A stretch of DNA of 64,000 nucleotides from Rasiella rasia (GCF_011044175.1 NZ_CP049057.1:3115501-3179500), one strand, 5' to 3'; shown: positions 26,409 to 35,796, counted from the first letter of the stretch. A program made the numbers and translations. The notes: generated from the sequence alone by a model not told the origin.

Positions 26409-27307
26409 TGAAAAAATTTGGGGCCTATATACTAATTCTAGTAACTGCTACGGTAGTTATATTCTATTTATTAGATGCAGGGTATACCTATGTATATAAT
26501 AATGGAGCCTACCGAAGCAAAGCTATGTGGGTTAGAGACATGAAAGACTTACCAAAATTAGATTATATAGTGTTGGGCTCATCTAGGGCAAATTACTTTA
26601 TAAATCCTACGGTGATTGAAGCGCAAACTGGAAAGATGGGATTAAACTTAGGTGTAAATGCATCTACAGGTATTGAAATATTCTTGATGCTAGACGAATT
26701 TTTGAAGATTCGAGATGTTGATACCGTTTTTATACAAGTAGATTCTAAGTACATACAAATGAATCCGGATTTAGTAGGAGAACAGGCTTGGATTCCCTTT
26801 ATATATGAACCGGTAAAGTATGAACTCTTTAAAGATCACGGTGATGAATATATATGGTGTAGGTACATGCCTTTTTATAGGTATCAGAGATCTGAGGCAA
26901 GACTAGGGTACAGAAATGTTATTCCTAGTTTACTAGGAAAGGGCGTTTCTTATAAAGAAAACTCAGGTTATTTTCCAAAGAGTGGCGTGATAAAAAAAGA
27001 ACGACCCTATAGAGCAGATAAACCAATCACCCAAGAGAATCCTTATTTTAAAATGATGATAGAATTGTGTGAAGAAAAGAACGTTCCGGTAATCTTTTTT
27101 ACTGCTCCTATTTACGGTTTTAAAGGCGATTTAAAACCGCTACAAAAATACCTTCCCAACTATTATGATTTAAAGGAAAGTATTACAGATAGAAATTTGT
27201 TTAGTGATCAAACACATCTAAATACACAAGGGGCTACGGTATTTAGTCGAAAATTTGCCACCTTGTTTTTTAATAATGCTAAAGAAGAAAGTTCTAGTAA
27301 TCCATAG
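26408..27307 (+). CDS. Membrane-anchored SGNH-like partner of MBOAT, copy 2
   Basis: A 299-residue protein, the same length as copy 1, with an N-terminal anchor (4-24) and a periplasmic body. YIVLGSSRANYFINP (53-67) gives the block I serine, and DQTHLNTQGATVFS (267-280) the D-x-x-H pair. Outside these motifs, similarity to copy 1 is weak, so the partners diverged far more than the MBOAT proteins. Co-translation with MBOAT copy 2 is implied by the one-base overlap. The likely role is transfer of an acyl group to a specific sugar hydroxyl in the periplasm; the acyl group and position are unknown. Confidence 0.7.
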   Translation: MKKFGAYILILVTATVVIFYLLDAGYTYVYNNGAYRSKAMWVRDMKDLPKLDYIVLGSSRANYFINPTVIEAQTGKMGLNLGVNASTGIEIFLMLDEFLKIRDVDTVFIQVDSKYIQMNPDLVGEQAWIPFIYEPVKYELFKDHGDEYIWCRYMPFYRYQRSEARLGYRNVIPSLLGKGVSYKENSGYFPKSGVIKKERPYRADKPITQENPYFKMMIELCEEKNVPVIFFTAPIYGFKGDLKPLQKYLPNYYDLKESITDRNLFSDQTHLNTQGATVFSRKFATLFFNNAKEESSSNP

Positions 27308-27310
27308 TAG

Positions 27311-28192
27311 ATGAGCACAGAAAATAGTATCATAAAGAGTTTAAAAAAGTTTCATGTTCTAATTGTTCGCTGGCACATGGATTTTGGCAATTTCTTGAGG
27401 TTGATTATAGCGAAGGTAACAGGGCAGAAAATAATTTATATTCAATTTGCGCGAGTAAATAATTTTGGGGACCAATTTAATTACGATCTAACAAAATTCT
27501 TTGGTAGACAATTAATTTACACCCATTCTTATAAAAAAAGTCAAGTCGCATTGTGTGGTTCTATCCTAGGGACCTACCTACGCGACTATTCTGGGTATAT
27601 ACTGGGAGCAGGATTCTTGGCAGCAAGATTTGACCGTAGAGAGAACAACTGGAAGGTAAAAATGATTCGCGGCCCTCTAAGTGCAGAACAGTGTGGACAT
27701 GAAAATGAAAATGTGCTATACGCCGACCCTGGAATACTAGCCTCCCTCATGTACACGCAACCTGTAACTAAAAAATATGATCTAGGTATACTTCCGCACA
27801 GTAAAGATGTGGCAATGATGGAAAAATTACCGTGGGGACCTAACGTAAAGTTAATTCATCCTCGTCGAAAACCTTCGGATGTTGCGCACGATATAAAGCA
27901 ATGTAAGCATATAGCATCGTCTTCACTACACGGATTAATCTTTGCAGACGCGTTTCAAATTCCTAATATTCACCTTAAAATTTCAGATAGATTAAAAGGA
28001 GGACTTCATAAGTTTCATGATTATTACTTAGGTATGAATATGCCCTATGAGAACATTATGTATGAAAAAGGTGTGACTGTTGAAAAAATTATTGCGCATT
28101 GTAAAAATAGATGTGAAGAAGGATACTTAGCTAAGAAACAGATTGCTGTTCAGGAAATGATAAATACTGTTTTTAAAAATATTAATACGTAG
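27311..28192 (+). CDS. Polysaccharide pyruvyltransferase-family protein
   Basis: A 293-residue protein of the CsaB/WcaK-type family, which adds ketal pyruvate from PEP to sugar hydroxyls. Recognisable parts are RVNNFGDQFNYDLTKFF near residues 48-64, IRGPLSAEQ (117-125), DPGILASLM, the H-containing GILPHSKD, and the family hallmark IASSSLHGLIFADAF at about 200-214. ATG at 27311 is 3 nt after the SGNH stop. Pyruvate would add negative charge to the glycan. Some members instead transfer other groups, so substrate assignment is open. Confidence 0.83.
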   Translation: MSTENSIIKSLKKFHVLIVRWHMDFGNFLRLIIAKVTGQKIIYIQFARVNNFGDQFNYDLTKFFGRQLIYTHSYKKSQVALCGSILGTYLRDYSGYILGAGFLAARFDRRENNWKVKMIRGPLSAEQCGHENENVLYADPGILASLMYTQPVTKKYDLGILPHSKDVAMMEKLPWGPNVKLIHPRRKPSDVAHDIKQCKHIASSSLHGLIFADAFQIPNIHLKISDRLKGGLHKFHDYYLGMNMPYENIMYEKGVTVEKIIAHCKNRCEEGYLAKKQIAVQEMINTVFKNINT

Positions 28193-28801
28193 ATGGAAAA
28201 ACCAAAAGTGTTTGGAATTGGATTTCAGAAGACTGGAACCACCTCGTTAGAAAGTGCACTTGAAGCCTTAGGGTATCGTGTGTATGGAGGCGATAAAAAC
28301 TTAATGAAGTACGACGATACTCAAGAACTGAAATCCTATATCGCAGAAACACTCACCCAATGGGACGCCGTGCAGGATATGCCATGGCCATTGTTTTATA
28401 AAGAGCTCTACGAATTATTTCCTGACGCAAAATTTATTCTAACTAAAAGAGAGAGCAATGCATGGATTAAAAGCGTAGTTCGTCATTTTGGGATGGTTAG
28501 AATTCCATTACATCAAAAAATATACGACGTTCCTAAAGCTGAAGGGTACGAAGATGTCTACGTTAAAACCTACGAAGCCCATAACGAAGCAGTGATTTCT
28601 TTCTTTAAAGAAAAGGATAATTTTTTGGTTATGGAGATAGGCAAAAATTTCAATTATAAGGTACTGTGTGACTTTATAGGAATACCAAAACCAGAAGCAG
28701 ACGCTTTTCCGCACAGTAGAAAGAACAAACAGAAATACAATAAATACAAGTGGTATCGCTATCTTAGAGCCATATACGTAAATTACAAAAAAGGCTATTA
28801 A
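28193..28801 (+). CDS. Small sulfotransferase-family P-loop protein
   Basis: A 202-residue protein. FGIGFQKTGTTSLESAL (6-22) matches the 5'-PAPS loop of the Sulfotransfer_4 group, and FILTKRESNAWIKSVV (81-96) the 3'-phosphate site with its Arg. It starts on the base after the pyruvyltransferase stop, and its own stop overlaps the next ATG. It shares no clear similarity with the sulfotransferase-like protein at 20448-21302 apart from the cofactor loops. Many Sulfotransfer_4 members have unproven activity, so sulfation is an inference from motifs and the glycan context. Confidence 0.75.
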   Translation: MEKPKVFGIGFQKTGTTSLESALEALGYRVYGGDKNLMKYDDTQELKSYIAETLTQWDAVQDMPWPLFYKELYELFPDAKFILTKRESNAWIKSVVRHFGMVRIPLHQKIYDVPKAEGYEDVYVKTYEAHNEAVISFFKEKDNFLVMEIGKNFNYKVLCDFIGIPKPEADAFPHSRKNKQKYNKYKWYRYLRAIYVNYKKGY

Positions 28802-29874
28802 TGAAAATTCTGTTTCTGTTTACGGTAAACAAGAGTTTCTTGTCAGATTATTTTGTTTCGTTAGCAACGCATGTAGCCGCGCTTGGCAATGAAACCATTG
28901 TATTTTCACTGAAGCAGCAACGTTCTCATCATAAGGTTAACGAGGTTACCTACATTACAGAACAAAAAAAAAGTACACTACACCTATACCGTGTTATTTA
29001 CAGGTTAATAAAAGAAGAAAGGCCAACTATCGTTATTTCTAATTTTAGCTATGTAAATCCTGCGTTGTTTGCTGGTAAATTGTTGAATGTTGAAAAGAAT
29101 ATTGCATGGCAGCATACTCTAATTGAACAGACAAAGGCAACTAAACGACAAATTTTTATTAAAAGTAAATTTTTAAATTGGGCCGATGGTATTGTTGTTA
29201 ATTCGAAGCGTCTAAAAGATGAGCTCGAAAATCAATTTAGAGTAAGAGGCAAACAAATAGATATTCTTCCGTTTTGGTCATCTATAGCTAGTTATACCCC
29301 TAAAAAAATTACATTGCCTAGTGCCGAAATTTTAATTGGGTGCTGTGGACGACTAGAAATTGATAAAAACCAACGTACGTTATTAAAAGCATTTGCCGAA
29401 GTTAAACAAGCAATGCCCACAACGAATCTGAAATTACTTTTAGCAGGGGAAGGTAGCGACAAAAGGCATCTTGAAAACTTAGCCGAAACATTAGCTATAA
29501 AAGATGAGGTTATTTTTTTAGGCCTGCTTTCTGCAGAAGAGATGGCTTACTTCTACACAAAAGTAGATCTTTTGGTGTTGCCTAGTTTGCATGAGGCTTT
29601 CGGACTCACATTTATAGAAGCACTTGCGCTAAACACACCATTGTTGGTTTCTGAAGCATTTGGCGCGTTGTCTTTTATAGAACCCAATCTATTAATGAAA
29701 TATGATATGGTTTTTACACCAGACGACGTAAAAATGCTCGTACAAAAGATGAAGCTCCGCATTGCTGCTGGCCGACAAGAAAACCATAATTACAAAGCAC
29801 TTTATGATTCTTGTTTTAGTGACGAAATTATACGGAATAAATTTGAAGAAATTATAGCTTTACACACAACCTAA
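28801..29874 (+). CDS. Family 4 glycosyltransferase
   Basis: GT-B enzyme, 357 residues. KILFLFTVNKSFLSDYF opens the acceptor domain, and VVISNFSYVNPALFAGKLL is typical of GT4 capsule enzymes. The donor half shows IGCCGRLEIDKNQRTL, LLLAGEGSDKR and HEAFGLTFIEALALNTPLLVSE (near 263-284). The ATG overlaps the previous stop by one base, and the next gene begins 4 nt after its stop. Substrate unknown. Confidence 0.87.
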   Translation: MKILFLFTVNKSFLSDYFVSLATHVAALGNETIVFSLKQQRSHHKVNEVTYITEQKKSTLHLYRVIYRLIKEERPTIVISNFSYVNPALFAGKLLNVEKNIAWQHTLIEQTKATKRQIFIKSKFLNWADGIVVNSKRLKDELENQFRVRGKQIDILPFWSSIASYTPKKITLPSAEILIGCCGRLEIDKNQRTLLKAFAEVKQAMPTTNLKLLLAGEGSDKRHLENLAETLAIKDEVIFLGLLSAEEMAYFYTKVDLLVLPSLHEAFGLTFIEALALNTPLLVSEAFGALSFIEPNLLMKYDMVFTPDDVKMLVQKMKLRIAAGRQENHNYKALYDSCFSDEIIRNKFEEIIALHTT

Positions 29875-29878
29875 ATTA

Positions 29879-31207
29879 ATGTTGTTTAAATTTTTAAAAT
29901 ACGTTCAACCCACACACTATTTCTCTCTAAAGCGAAATGATGGAACGTCTATATTTCCGATTGCTTCAGAATTGCCAGAAGTTGTACTACAGCAACTTCA
30001 AGAAGACAATAACTATTCGAGCAAAATGGCTACAGCATACGATTTGTCATTTCAAGCTGTGTTAAAAGGCTACACAGGAGATGCTCCAACCTATAGAGCT
30101 GTAGAACGATTGCCGGTTAAAGATGAATACAGGTTTCTACGGAAAAACTTTCATCCTATCTGGGTACTATATGTTTTGTTGCTAAGAGTATGCTCTTTCC
30201 ACAATCCATTTACTGAATTAGGAGGGTTTTTAAGAACAAGAAAAGTACGTCGGGTACCCTATACTGCTACTCCATTAAAAAATGATTCTTGGGAAAATTT
30301 TAATGCATCTCTCACGGCTCAAAATCCGTTGGTAACAGTTGTAATACCCACTCTAAACCGTTATAAATACCTAGCGCAAGTCTTACGCGATTTTGAAGTA
30401 CAGAGTTATACTAATTTTGAAATCGTAGTTGTTGATCAATCGCAGCCTTTTAATCCAGATTTTTATGCTCCATTTAAGTTACATATCAATGTAGTTAGAC
30501 AAGAAGAGCCAGCGCTTTGGTTAGCACGAAATACCGCCATTGAACAAGCTAAAGGAGAAATTATAGCACTCTCTGAAGACGATGTGCGTATTCCAAAATA
30601 TTGGATTGAAACGCACTTAAAGTGCTTAGATTACTTTCAAGCAGACATTTCAGCGGGGGTGTTTTTTCCGGAAGGAGAGAAAATACCTCAAAACCGATCC
30701 TTTTTTTCTATTGCTTCACAATTTGCAACAGGTAATGCAATGCTTTACAAAGATGTCTTTAGAAAAGTGAAGTTATTCGATAGGCAATTCGAGAAACAAC
30801 GAATGGGAGATGGAGAGTTTGGCCTGCGTTGCTATTTGCAGAGCCTTAAAAGTATAAGCAATCCGTTGGCATACTGCGAAGATATTAAAGCTGAGGTAGG
30901 GGGGTTACGACAAATGGGAAGCTGGGATGCGTTTCGAACTAAAAAACTTTTTGCTCCTAGGCCCATACCAAGTGTGTTGTATTTATACAGAAGGTACTAC
31001 GGAAATAGAAGCGCTGTCTTGGCCTTATTAAAATCTGTACCTCCATCAATAATTCCTTACCGATTTAAAAGAAATAAAATGCTTTTGCTTTTAGGTATCT
31101 TTGTTTCTGTATTCTTACTTCCATTAATTAGTATTCAAGTATTTATTTCATGGCGTAAGGCTACAAAAAAAATTGTTGAAGGTCCTTTAATTCGCTCTCT
31201 TGACTAA
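29879..31207 (+). CDS. Family 2 glycosyltransferase with N-terminal extension and C-terminal membrane segment
   Basis: A 442-residue protein. The GT2 domain begins only near residue 150 (LVTVVIPTLNRYKYL), followed by ALWLARNTAI, the DxD-like ALSEDDVRIP and KQRMGDGEFGLR. The 145 residues before it contain no known motif. They may be an acceptor-recognition or membrane-peripheral region (RFLRKNFHPIWVLYVLLLRV). A hydrophobic helix near 395-420 anchors the C-terminus. ATG start at 29879. The next gene starts at a TTG inside its last codons. Confidence 0.8.
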   Translation: MLFKFLKYVQPTHYFSLKRNDGTSIFPIASELPEVVLQQLQEDNNYSSKMATAYDLSFQAVLKGYTGDAPTYRAVERLPVKDEYRFLRKNFHPIWVLYVLLLRVCSFHNPFTELGGFLRTRKVRRVPYTATPLKNDSWENFNASLTAQNPLVTVVIPTLNRYKYLAQVLRDFEVQSYTNFEIVVVDQSQPFNPDFYAPFKLHINVVRQEEPALWLARNTAIEQAKGEIIALSEDDVRIPKYWIETHLKCLDYFQADISAGVFFPEGEKIPQNRSFFSIASQFATGNAMLYKDVFRKVKLFDRQFEKQRMGDGEFGLRCYLQSLKSISNPLAYCEDIKAEVGGLRQMGSWDAFRTKKLFAPRPIPSVLYLYRRYYGNRSAVLALLKSVPPSIIPYRFKRNKMLLLLGIFVSVFLLPLISIQVFISWRKATKKIVEGPLIRSLD

Positions 31208-32288
31208 TCTTTTGCTTATTACATCAGAGTTTCCGCCTCAACCTGGGGGCATTGGCAACCATGCACACAATTTAGCAAATGCCTTACTTCCTCATAACTT
31301 TTCGGTAACTGTTTTGGCAGACCAACGTTCTAAAGATGGAAGGAAAGAGAATACCTTCGATACTGCTCAAAAGTATAACACCGTTCGTGTGCAGCGTCGT
31401 TCTTTACTACTTCTTACTTATCTACAACGTATTATGAAAGCCATCAACCTTGCAAAAAAGAATGATGTTGTTATAGTGTCGGGTAAGTTTTCGCTGTGGA
31501 TTGCTGGTCTGTTGCGGTTTTTCTTTAGCAAACAAATTGTAGCTGTCATTCATGGTTCTGAGGTAGCAATACCGCCATCTTTTAAGAAGCGTTTTACCAA
31601 ATGGTGCTTACAGCGATGTAGCAATGTAGTTGCTGTATCTAACTATACAAAATCTTTAGTACACGATTGGAACTTAAAAAGTGTTGTGGTAATACCAAAT
31701 GGTTTTTTAATAGACGCGTCCAATGAAATTTACAATACATCGGTTACCCCAATTAGACTTATTACCGTTGGAAATGTGACGCAACGAAAAGGACAGCACA
31801 ATGTAATTAAGGCACTTCCTTTGTTGTTAGAGCGCTTTCCGAAGTTACAATACGAAATAGTTGGTATTCCTACGGAAAAGGAACAAGTTGAAACCCTTGC
31901 AAAAAAATTGAAGGTGCAATCTGCTGTAGTTTTTCGCGGTAAAGTTTCCGAAGAAGAAAAAATACATCTACTTACTAATGCCACAATTTTTGTCATGTTA
32001 AGTGAAACCACCGCTACTGGAGATGTAGAGGGTTTTGGAATCGCTATTTTAGAAGCAAATGCCTTAGGAGTACCCGCCATTGGTGCAAAGGGATGCGGCA
32101 TAGAAGACGCTATTTTAGATGGTGTTTCTGGTATTCTAGTAGATGCGCACCAACCAGAGCAGATGTTGCAAGCCGTGTCTAGTATCTTAGAAAATTATAA
32201 TACCTACAGTGTAGCATGTAAGAAATGGTCTGAAAAGTTTAGCTGGGAAAAAATTAGTACACGTTACAAAGAGGTTCTTACGTCATGA
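31200..32288 (+). CDS. Family 4 glycosyltransferase
   Basis: GT-B enzyme, 362 residues from a TTG start at 31200, which overlaps the previous stop by 8 nt. The start is supported by the immediate LLLITSEFPPQPGGIGNH, the glycine-rich acceptor loop of GT4. Later motifs are VIPNGFLIDAS, TVGNVTQRKGQHNVI and VEGFGIAILEANALGVPAIGA (near 276-296). The stop overlaps the next ATG (ATGA), so the gene is coupled to the following GT4. The TETATGDVEGFG insertion is common in PimB-like members. Confidence 0.87.
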   Translation: MTNLLLITSEFPPQPGGIGNHAHNLANALLPHNFSVTVLADQRSKDGRKENTFDTAQKYNTVRVQRRSLLLLTYLQRIMKAINLAKKNDVVIVSGKFSLWIAGLLRFFFSKQIVAVIHGSEVAIPPSFKKRFTKWCLQRCSNVVAVSNYTKSLVHDWNLKSVVVIPNGFLIDASNEIYNTSVTPIRLITVGNVTQRKGQHNVIKALPLLLERFPKLQYEIVGIPTEKEQVETLAKKLKVQSAVVFRGKVSEEEKIHLLTNATIFVMLSETTATGDVEGFGIAILEANALGVPAIGAKGCGIEDAILDGVSGILVDAHQPEQMLQAVSSILENYNTYSVACKKWSEKFSWEKISTRYKEVLTS

Positions 32289-33409
32289 AGCTAGCTATAA
32301 TTTCACATACAGAGCATTATAAAGATAAAGAAGGCAAGATTGTTGGCTGGGGCCCAACCATTAGTGAGTTAAATTACTTAGCACCTCACTTTGAGAAAAT
32401 TTATCATGTAGCGATGTTGCATGCTACTAAAGCACCTCCCAGTTCACTGCCATACATACACCCTAATATCGAGTTTGTTGCATTACCACCTTCTGGAGGA
32501 ACCTCTGGTTTGAGTAAATTGAAAACCCTATGGCAAGCCCCGAAGACTATTTCAGTTGTTAGAAAAACCTTACAAAAAGTAGATGTATATCAGCTTAGAA
32601 CCCCAACAGGAATGGGGGTCTATTTAATCCCGTATTTAACTTGGTTTTGTAAAAAGAAAGGGTGGTATAAATATGCTGGTAATTGGAGTCAAAAAAAGCC
32701 GCCACTGGGGTACCGCTTGCAACGGTATTTATTGACAAAACAGTCTCGTAGTGTAACAATTAACGGCACTTGGGCAGACCAACCTAAGCATAGTTATACC
32801 TTCGAAAACCCCTGCTTAACTTTAGAAGAGCGTGCAGAAGGAATTTCTGTAATAAAAGCTAAAAACTATATAAAACCCTTCTCATTTTGCTTTGTGGGCA
32901 GGTTAGACGACGCAAAAGGTGTGCAGCGTATTATAGATGCCTTCGCTGAAGTAGATACGTCTAAAGTCAGTAAAGTACATTTTATAGGAAATGGTGAGCG
33001 CATGAATTCGTACAAAACACAATGTACTTCTTTAGGTCTTTCTGCAACATTTCACGGGTTTTTACCTAGAGAAAAGGTATTTGAAATTTACCGCAACTGC
33101 CAGTTTCTGCTGTTGCCAAGTACTGCCTCTGAAGGGTTTCCTAAGGTGATTGCAGAGGGGATGAATTTTGGGTGTATTCCTATAGTATCTGGCGTTTCAA
33201 GTATTGGGCAATATATTAAAAGTGCCAATGGTTATGTAGTAACGCCTACTACGTCTGCGGTTTTAGCTGAAATTTTAAAAGAAATTTTAGATACAGACTC
33301 CAAAAAGTTAATGCAAAAAGCGATAGAAGGATATGCAACAGCTTCAAAATTTACTTTTGAGCATTACAATTCTCGTATCTTGAACGAAATTATACCAAAC
33401 ACTAAATAG
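32285..33409 (+). CDS. Family 4 glycosyltransferase
   Basis: GT-B enzyme, 374 residues. KLAIISHTEHYKDKEG begins the acceptor domain, and YQLRTPTGMGVYLIPYLTW precedes the domain linker. The donor half has CFVGRLDDAKGVQRII, HFIGNGERMNSY and SEGFPKVIAEGMNFGCIPIVSG (near 281-302). ATG start overlaps the previous stop. A 49-nt gap separates it from the GTG annotated for the next gene, but coding-like sequence fills most of that gap (see the Wzy-like entry). Confidence 0.86.
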   Translation: MKLAIISHTEHYKDKEGKIVGWGPTISELNYLAPHFEKIYHVAMLHATKAPPSSLPYIHPNIEFVALPPSGGTSGLSKLKTLWQAPKTISVVRKTLQKVDVYQLRTPTGMGVYLIPYLTWFCKKKGWYKYAGNWSQKKPPLGYRLQRYLLTKQSRSVTINGTWADQPKHSYTFENPCLTLEERAEGISVIKAKNYIKPFSFCFVGRLDDAKGVQRIIDAFAEVDTSKVSKVHFIGNGERMNSYKTQCTSLGLSATFHGFLPREKVFEIYRNCQFLLLPSTASEGFPKVIAEGMNFGCIPIVSGVSSIGQYIKSANGYVVTPTTSAVLAEILKEILDTDSKKLMQKAIEGYATASKFTFEHYNSRILNEIIPNTK

Positions 33410-33458
33410 AGCAGTTATCTCAAATATCACCAAAATAGCAAACCATCCTTTATTTTTT

Positions 33459-34784
33459 GTGCTATTGCATGTAGGGGTAGGATTATTAGCAACGGTTTTT
33501 AGACCAGCAATGATTGCCTACTTTTTGCTTGTAGTGGTGTATTTTCTCTACCGTATTATTGTATTGCCCAACAAACAGCGGGAAGTACTTGTAGCAGCAT
33601 CTTATATGGTAGGTGCCGAGGTGTTTTTTAGAATGACCAAGGCGTACTTCTTATACGAGACAGGAAAATATATGGTTATTGTGTTCTTAGTGATAGGAAT
33701 GATCTACCATGGCTTTAAGCGAAGTTCGTTAACCTATTTTGTATACTTTTTATTGTTGTTACCTGGGGTTTATGTTTCGTATTTAAACATAGATTTTGAC
33801 GATAAATTTAGACAGACTATTCTCTTTAATTTAAGTGGCCCCATCTGCCTAACGGTAGCAGCCATGTATTGTTATGGCAGAACGGTTACTTTAAAAGAAC
33901 TATTCACATGTCTCGATTTCTTGGTGTACCCCATAATTTCCATGACTATCTATGTATATTTTTACAATATTAATATACAGGAGGTAATTACAGGTACGGC
34001 CTCCACTTCTGCAACTTCGGGTGGGTTTGGTCCAAATCAGGTTGCAACCGTTCTTGGATTAGGAGCATTTGCGCTATACAGCAGATTCTTGATACCTTAT
34101 AAAAATAAAATTTTGCATTTAGTGATGATGTTTTGGTTGATGGCCATAACGCATCGAGCCATTATTACCTTTTCTAGAGGTGGTGTTTTTGTGGCCATTG
34201 CCATGATGGGAGTCTTTACTTTTATGCTTTACTTTTCATCTGGAGTTAAAACTAAGTTTAAACTGTCTTATCGTATTATAACGGTAGTTGCGGCAATTCT
34301 CGCTATTTGGGTATTTTCGGTACTCCAAACGGGTGGGCTGATTGCAAATAGATATGCGAACGAAGATGCTCTAGGTAGAGAAAAGGCAGATGTTACCACG
34401 GGAAGAGCAAAACTAATTGATGCCGATTTCCAAGCATTTAGTAGCAATCCTATTTTTGGATTGGGAGTTGGGCAGTCTAAAAGTTATTATGAAGAAAACT
34501 TAAATACCCGAATCCCTTCTCATAATGAAATCTCAAGGATGTTTTCTGAACACGGAGTATTTGGAATTTTAGCCTTATTCATTCTACTATTTGCGCCATT
34601 GATTTCAAAAATGAATGGAAGAAGAAACATCTTCTTTTTTCCATTTATTGCTTTTTGGCTCTTAACAATTTTACATTCCTCCATGCGTATTGCCGCACCC
34701 GCTTTTATATATGGCCTTGCACTTTTAAATATAAATTATGAAACCCCAAAAGATACTGTACGTAGGGAACAAATTGGCACATAA
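33459..34784 (+). CDS. O-antigen ligase/polymerase-like membrane protein (Wzy/WaaL superfamily)
   Basis: A polytopic protein of at least 441 residues with about 11 hydrophobic segments. The Wzy_C-type loop region shows TFSRGGVFVAI, TTGRAKLIDADFQAF and GLGVGQSKSYY followed by SHNEI, the Arg/His pattern of O-antigen ligases and polymerases. It may polymerise repeat units or ligate the glycan to lipid A; sequence alone does not decide. The first standard start in frame is GTG 33459, which cuts into the first membrane segment. In-frame codons upstream to about 33411 extend that segment plausibly, so the true start may be a rare codon. The 3' end overlaps the next gene by 47 nt. Confidence 0.8.
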   Translation: MLLHVGVGLLATVFRPAMIAYFLLVVVYFLYRIIVLPNKQREVLVAASYMVGAEVFFRMTKAYFLYETGKYMVIVFLVIGMIYHGFKRSSLTYFVYFLLLLPGVYVSYLNIDFDDKFRQTILFNLSGPICLTVAAMYCYGRTVTLKELFTCLDFLVYPIISMTIYVYFYNINIQEVITGTASTSATSGGFGPNQVATVLGLGAFALYSRFLIPYKNKILHLVMMFWLMAITHRAIITFSRGGVFVAIAMMGVFTFMLYFSSGVKTKFKLSYRIITVVAAILAIWVFSVLQTGGLIANRYANEDALGREKADVTTGRAKLIDADFQAFSSNPIFGLGVGQSKSYYEENLNTRIPSHNEISRMFSEHGVFGILALFILLFAPLISKMNGRRNIFFFPFIAFWLLTILHSSMRIAAPAFIYGLALLNINYETPKDTVRREQIGT

Positions 34785-35757
34785 GGGCAGTACAGCAACT
34801 GCTATCGATGTGTTGGCACCTCGTCTTGTTGAAGAGGGGTTCTCGGTTATTTCTATTTCAGATAAGAAAAACAAGTTCATGCGTATGATAGATATGCTTT
34901 GTACAGTTTGGATGCAGGCTTCTTCATCTCAAGTAGTGCTCATTGATACGTACAGCACCTTAAATTTTCAGTATGCCGTATACACCGCGAAAATTTGTAG
35001 GTGGAAAAAAACACCTTACATACCAATTCTTCATGGGGGCAACTTACCAAATCGACTTAAAAATAGTAGCTCAAAAAGTAAGAAGTTGTTTGGTAACGCC
35101 TTAATCAATGTAGCTCCGTCACACTATCTTATAGATACTTTTAAAGCACACGGTTTTACTAATTTAATTCATATTCCAAATACCATCGCCATAGATAAAT
35201 ATGCTTTTAAACTGCGGAAAAATCCGCGGGCGCGATTGCTTTGGGTACGTTCATTTTCCGAAATATACAATCCGTTGTTGGCAATTTCCGTAGTAAAAGA
35301 ACTTCAGCAACAGGGTTTGGATGTGTCACTAACCATGGTGGGACCTCAGAAAGATTCCAGTTTTGATGCTTGCAAACAGCTAGTAGAAACAGAAAACCTT
35401 CCGGTGACGTTTACCGGGAAACTTGAAAAATCTCAATGGATTAAACTTTCCGAAGCACACGACATTTTTATTAATACAACTAATTTCGATAATACGCCTG
35501 TAAGCGTTCTAGAAGCAATGGCATTAGGTTTGCCCGTGGTTTCTACCAATGTTGGTGGCTTGCCATTTCTTATCAATCATGATGTAGATGGAGTTTTGGT
35601 TTCTCCAAATAGTATATCGGCGTTTACAACAGCTATTAATGGGCTGCTAGAGGATCCAGAAACTGCTCAAAGAATAGCTCGACAAGCGAGGCAGAAAGTA
35701 GAGAAATTTGATTGGGATGTAGTTAAACAACAATGGATTTCACTTTTATCCCAATAA
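34738..35757 (+). CDS. Family 4 glycosyltransferase
   Basis: GT-B enzyme, 339 residues. KILYVGNKLAHKGSTATAI supplies the acceptor-domain loop right after the ATG, which supports a start inside the previous gene (47-nt overlap). The donor half contains LLWVRSFSEIYNPLLAI, TMVGPQKDSSFDA and the EX7E-like DNTPVSVLEAMALGLPVVS (near 251-269). It is the last glycosyltransferase before the priming enzyme. Substrate unknown. Confidence 0.86.
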   Translation: MKPQKILYVGNKLAHKGSTATAIDVLAPRLVEEGFSVISISDKKNKFMRMIDMLCTVWMQASSSQVVLIDTYSTLNFQYAVYTAKICRWKKTPYIPILHGGNLPNRLKNSSSKSKKLFGNALINVAPSHYLIDTFKAHGFTNLIHIPNTIAIDKYAFKLRKNPRARLLWVRSFSEIYNPLLAISVVKELQQQGLDVSLTMVGPQKDSSFDACKQLVETENLPVTFTGKLEKSQWIKLSEAHDIFINTTNFDNTPVSVLEAMALGLPVVSTNVGGLPFLINHDVDGVLVSPNSISAFTTAINGLLEDPETAQRIARQARQKVEKFDWDVVKQQWISLLSQ

Positions 35758-35796
35758 ATAATTACCTACTTTTAAACCCCCTAACCAACCATTAGC

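Noticed and set aside
31730-32101. A 123-codon open frame on - inside a GT4 gene
   Set aside because: Antisense to the conserved donor-domain motifs of the sense gene; no independent coding evidence.
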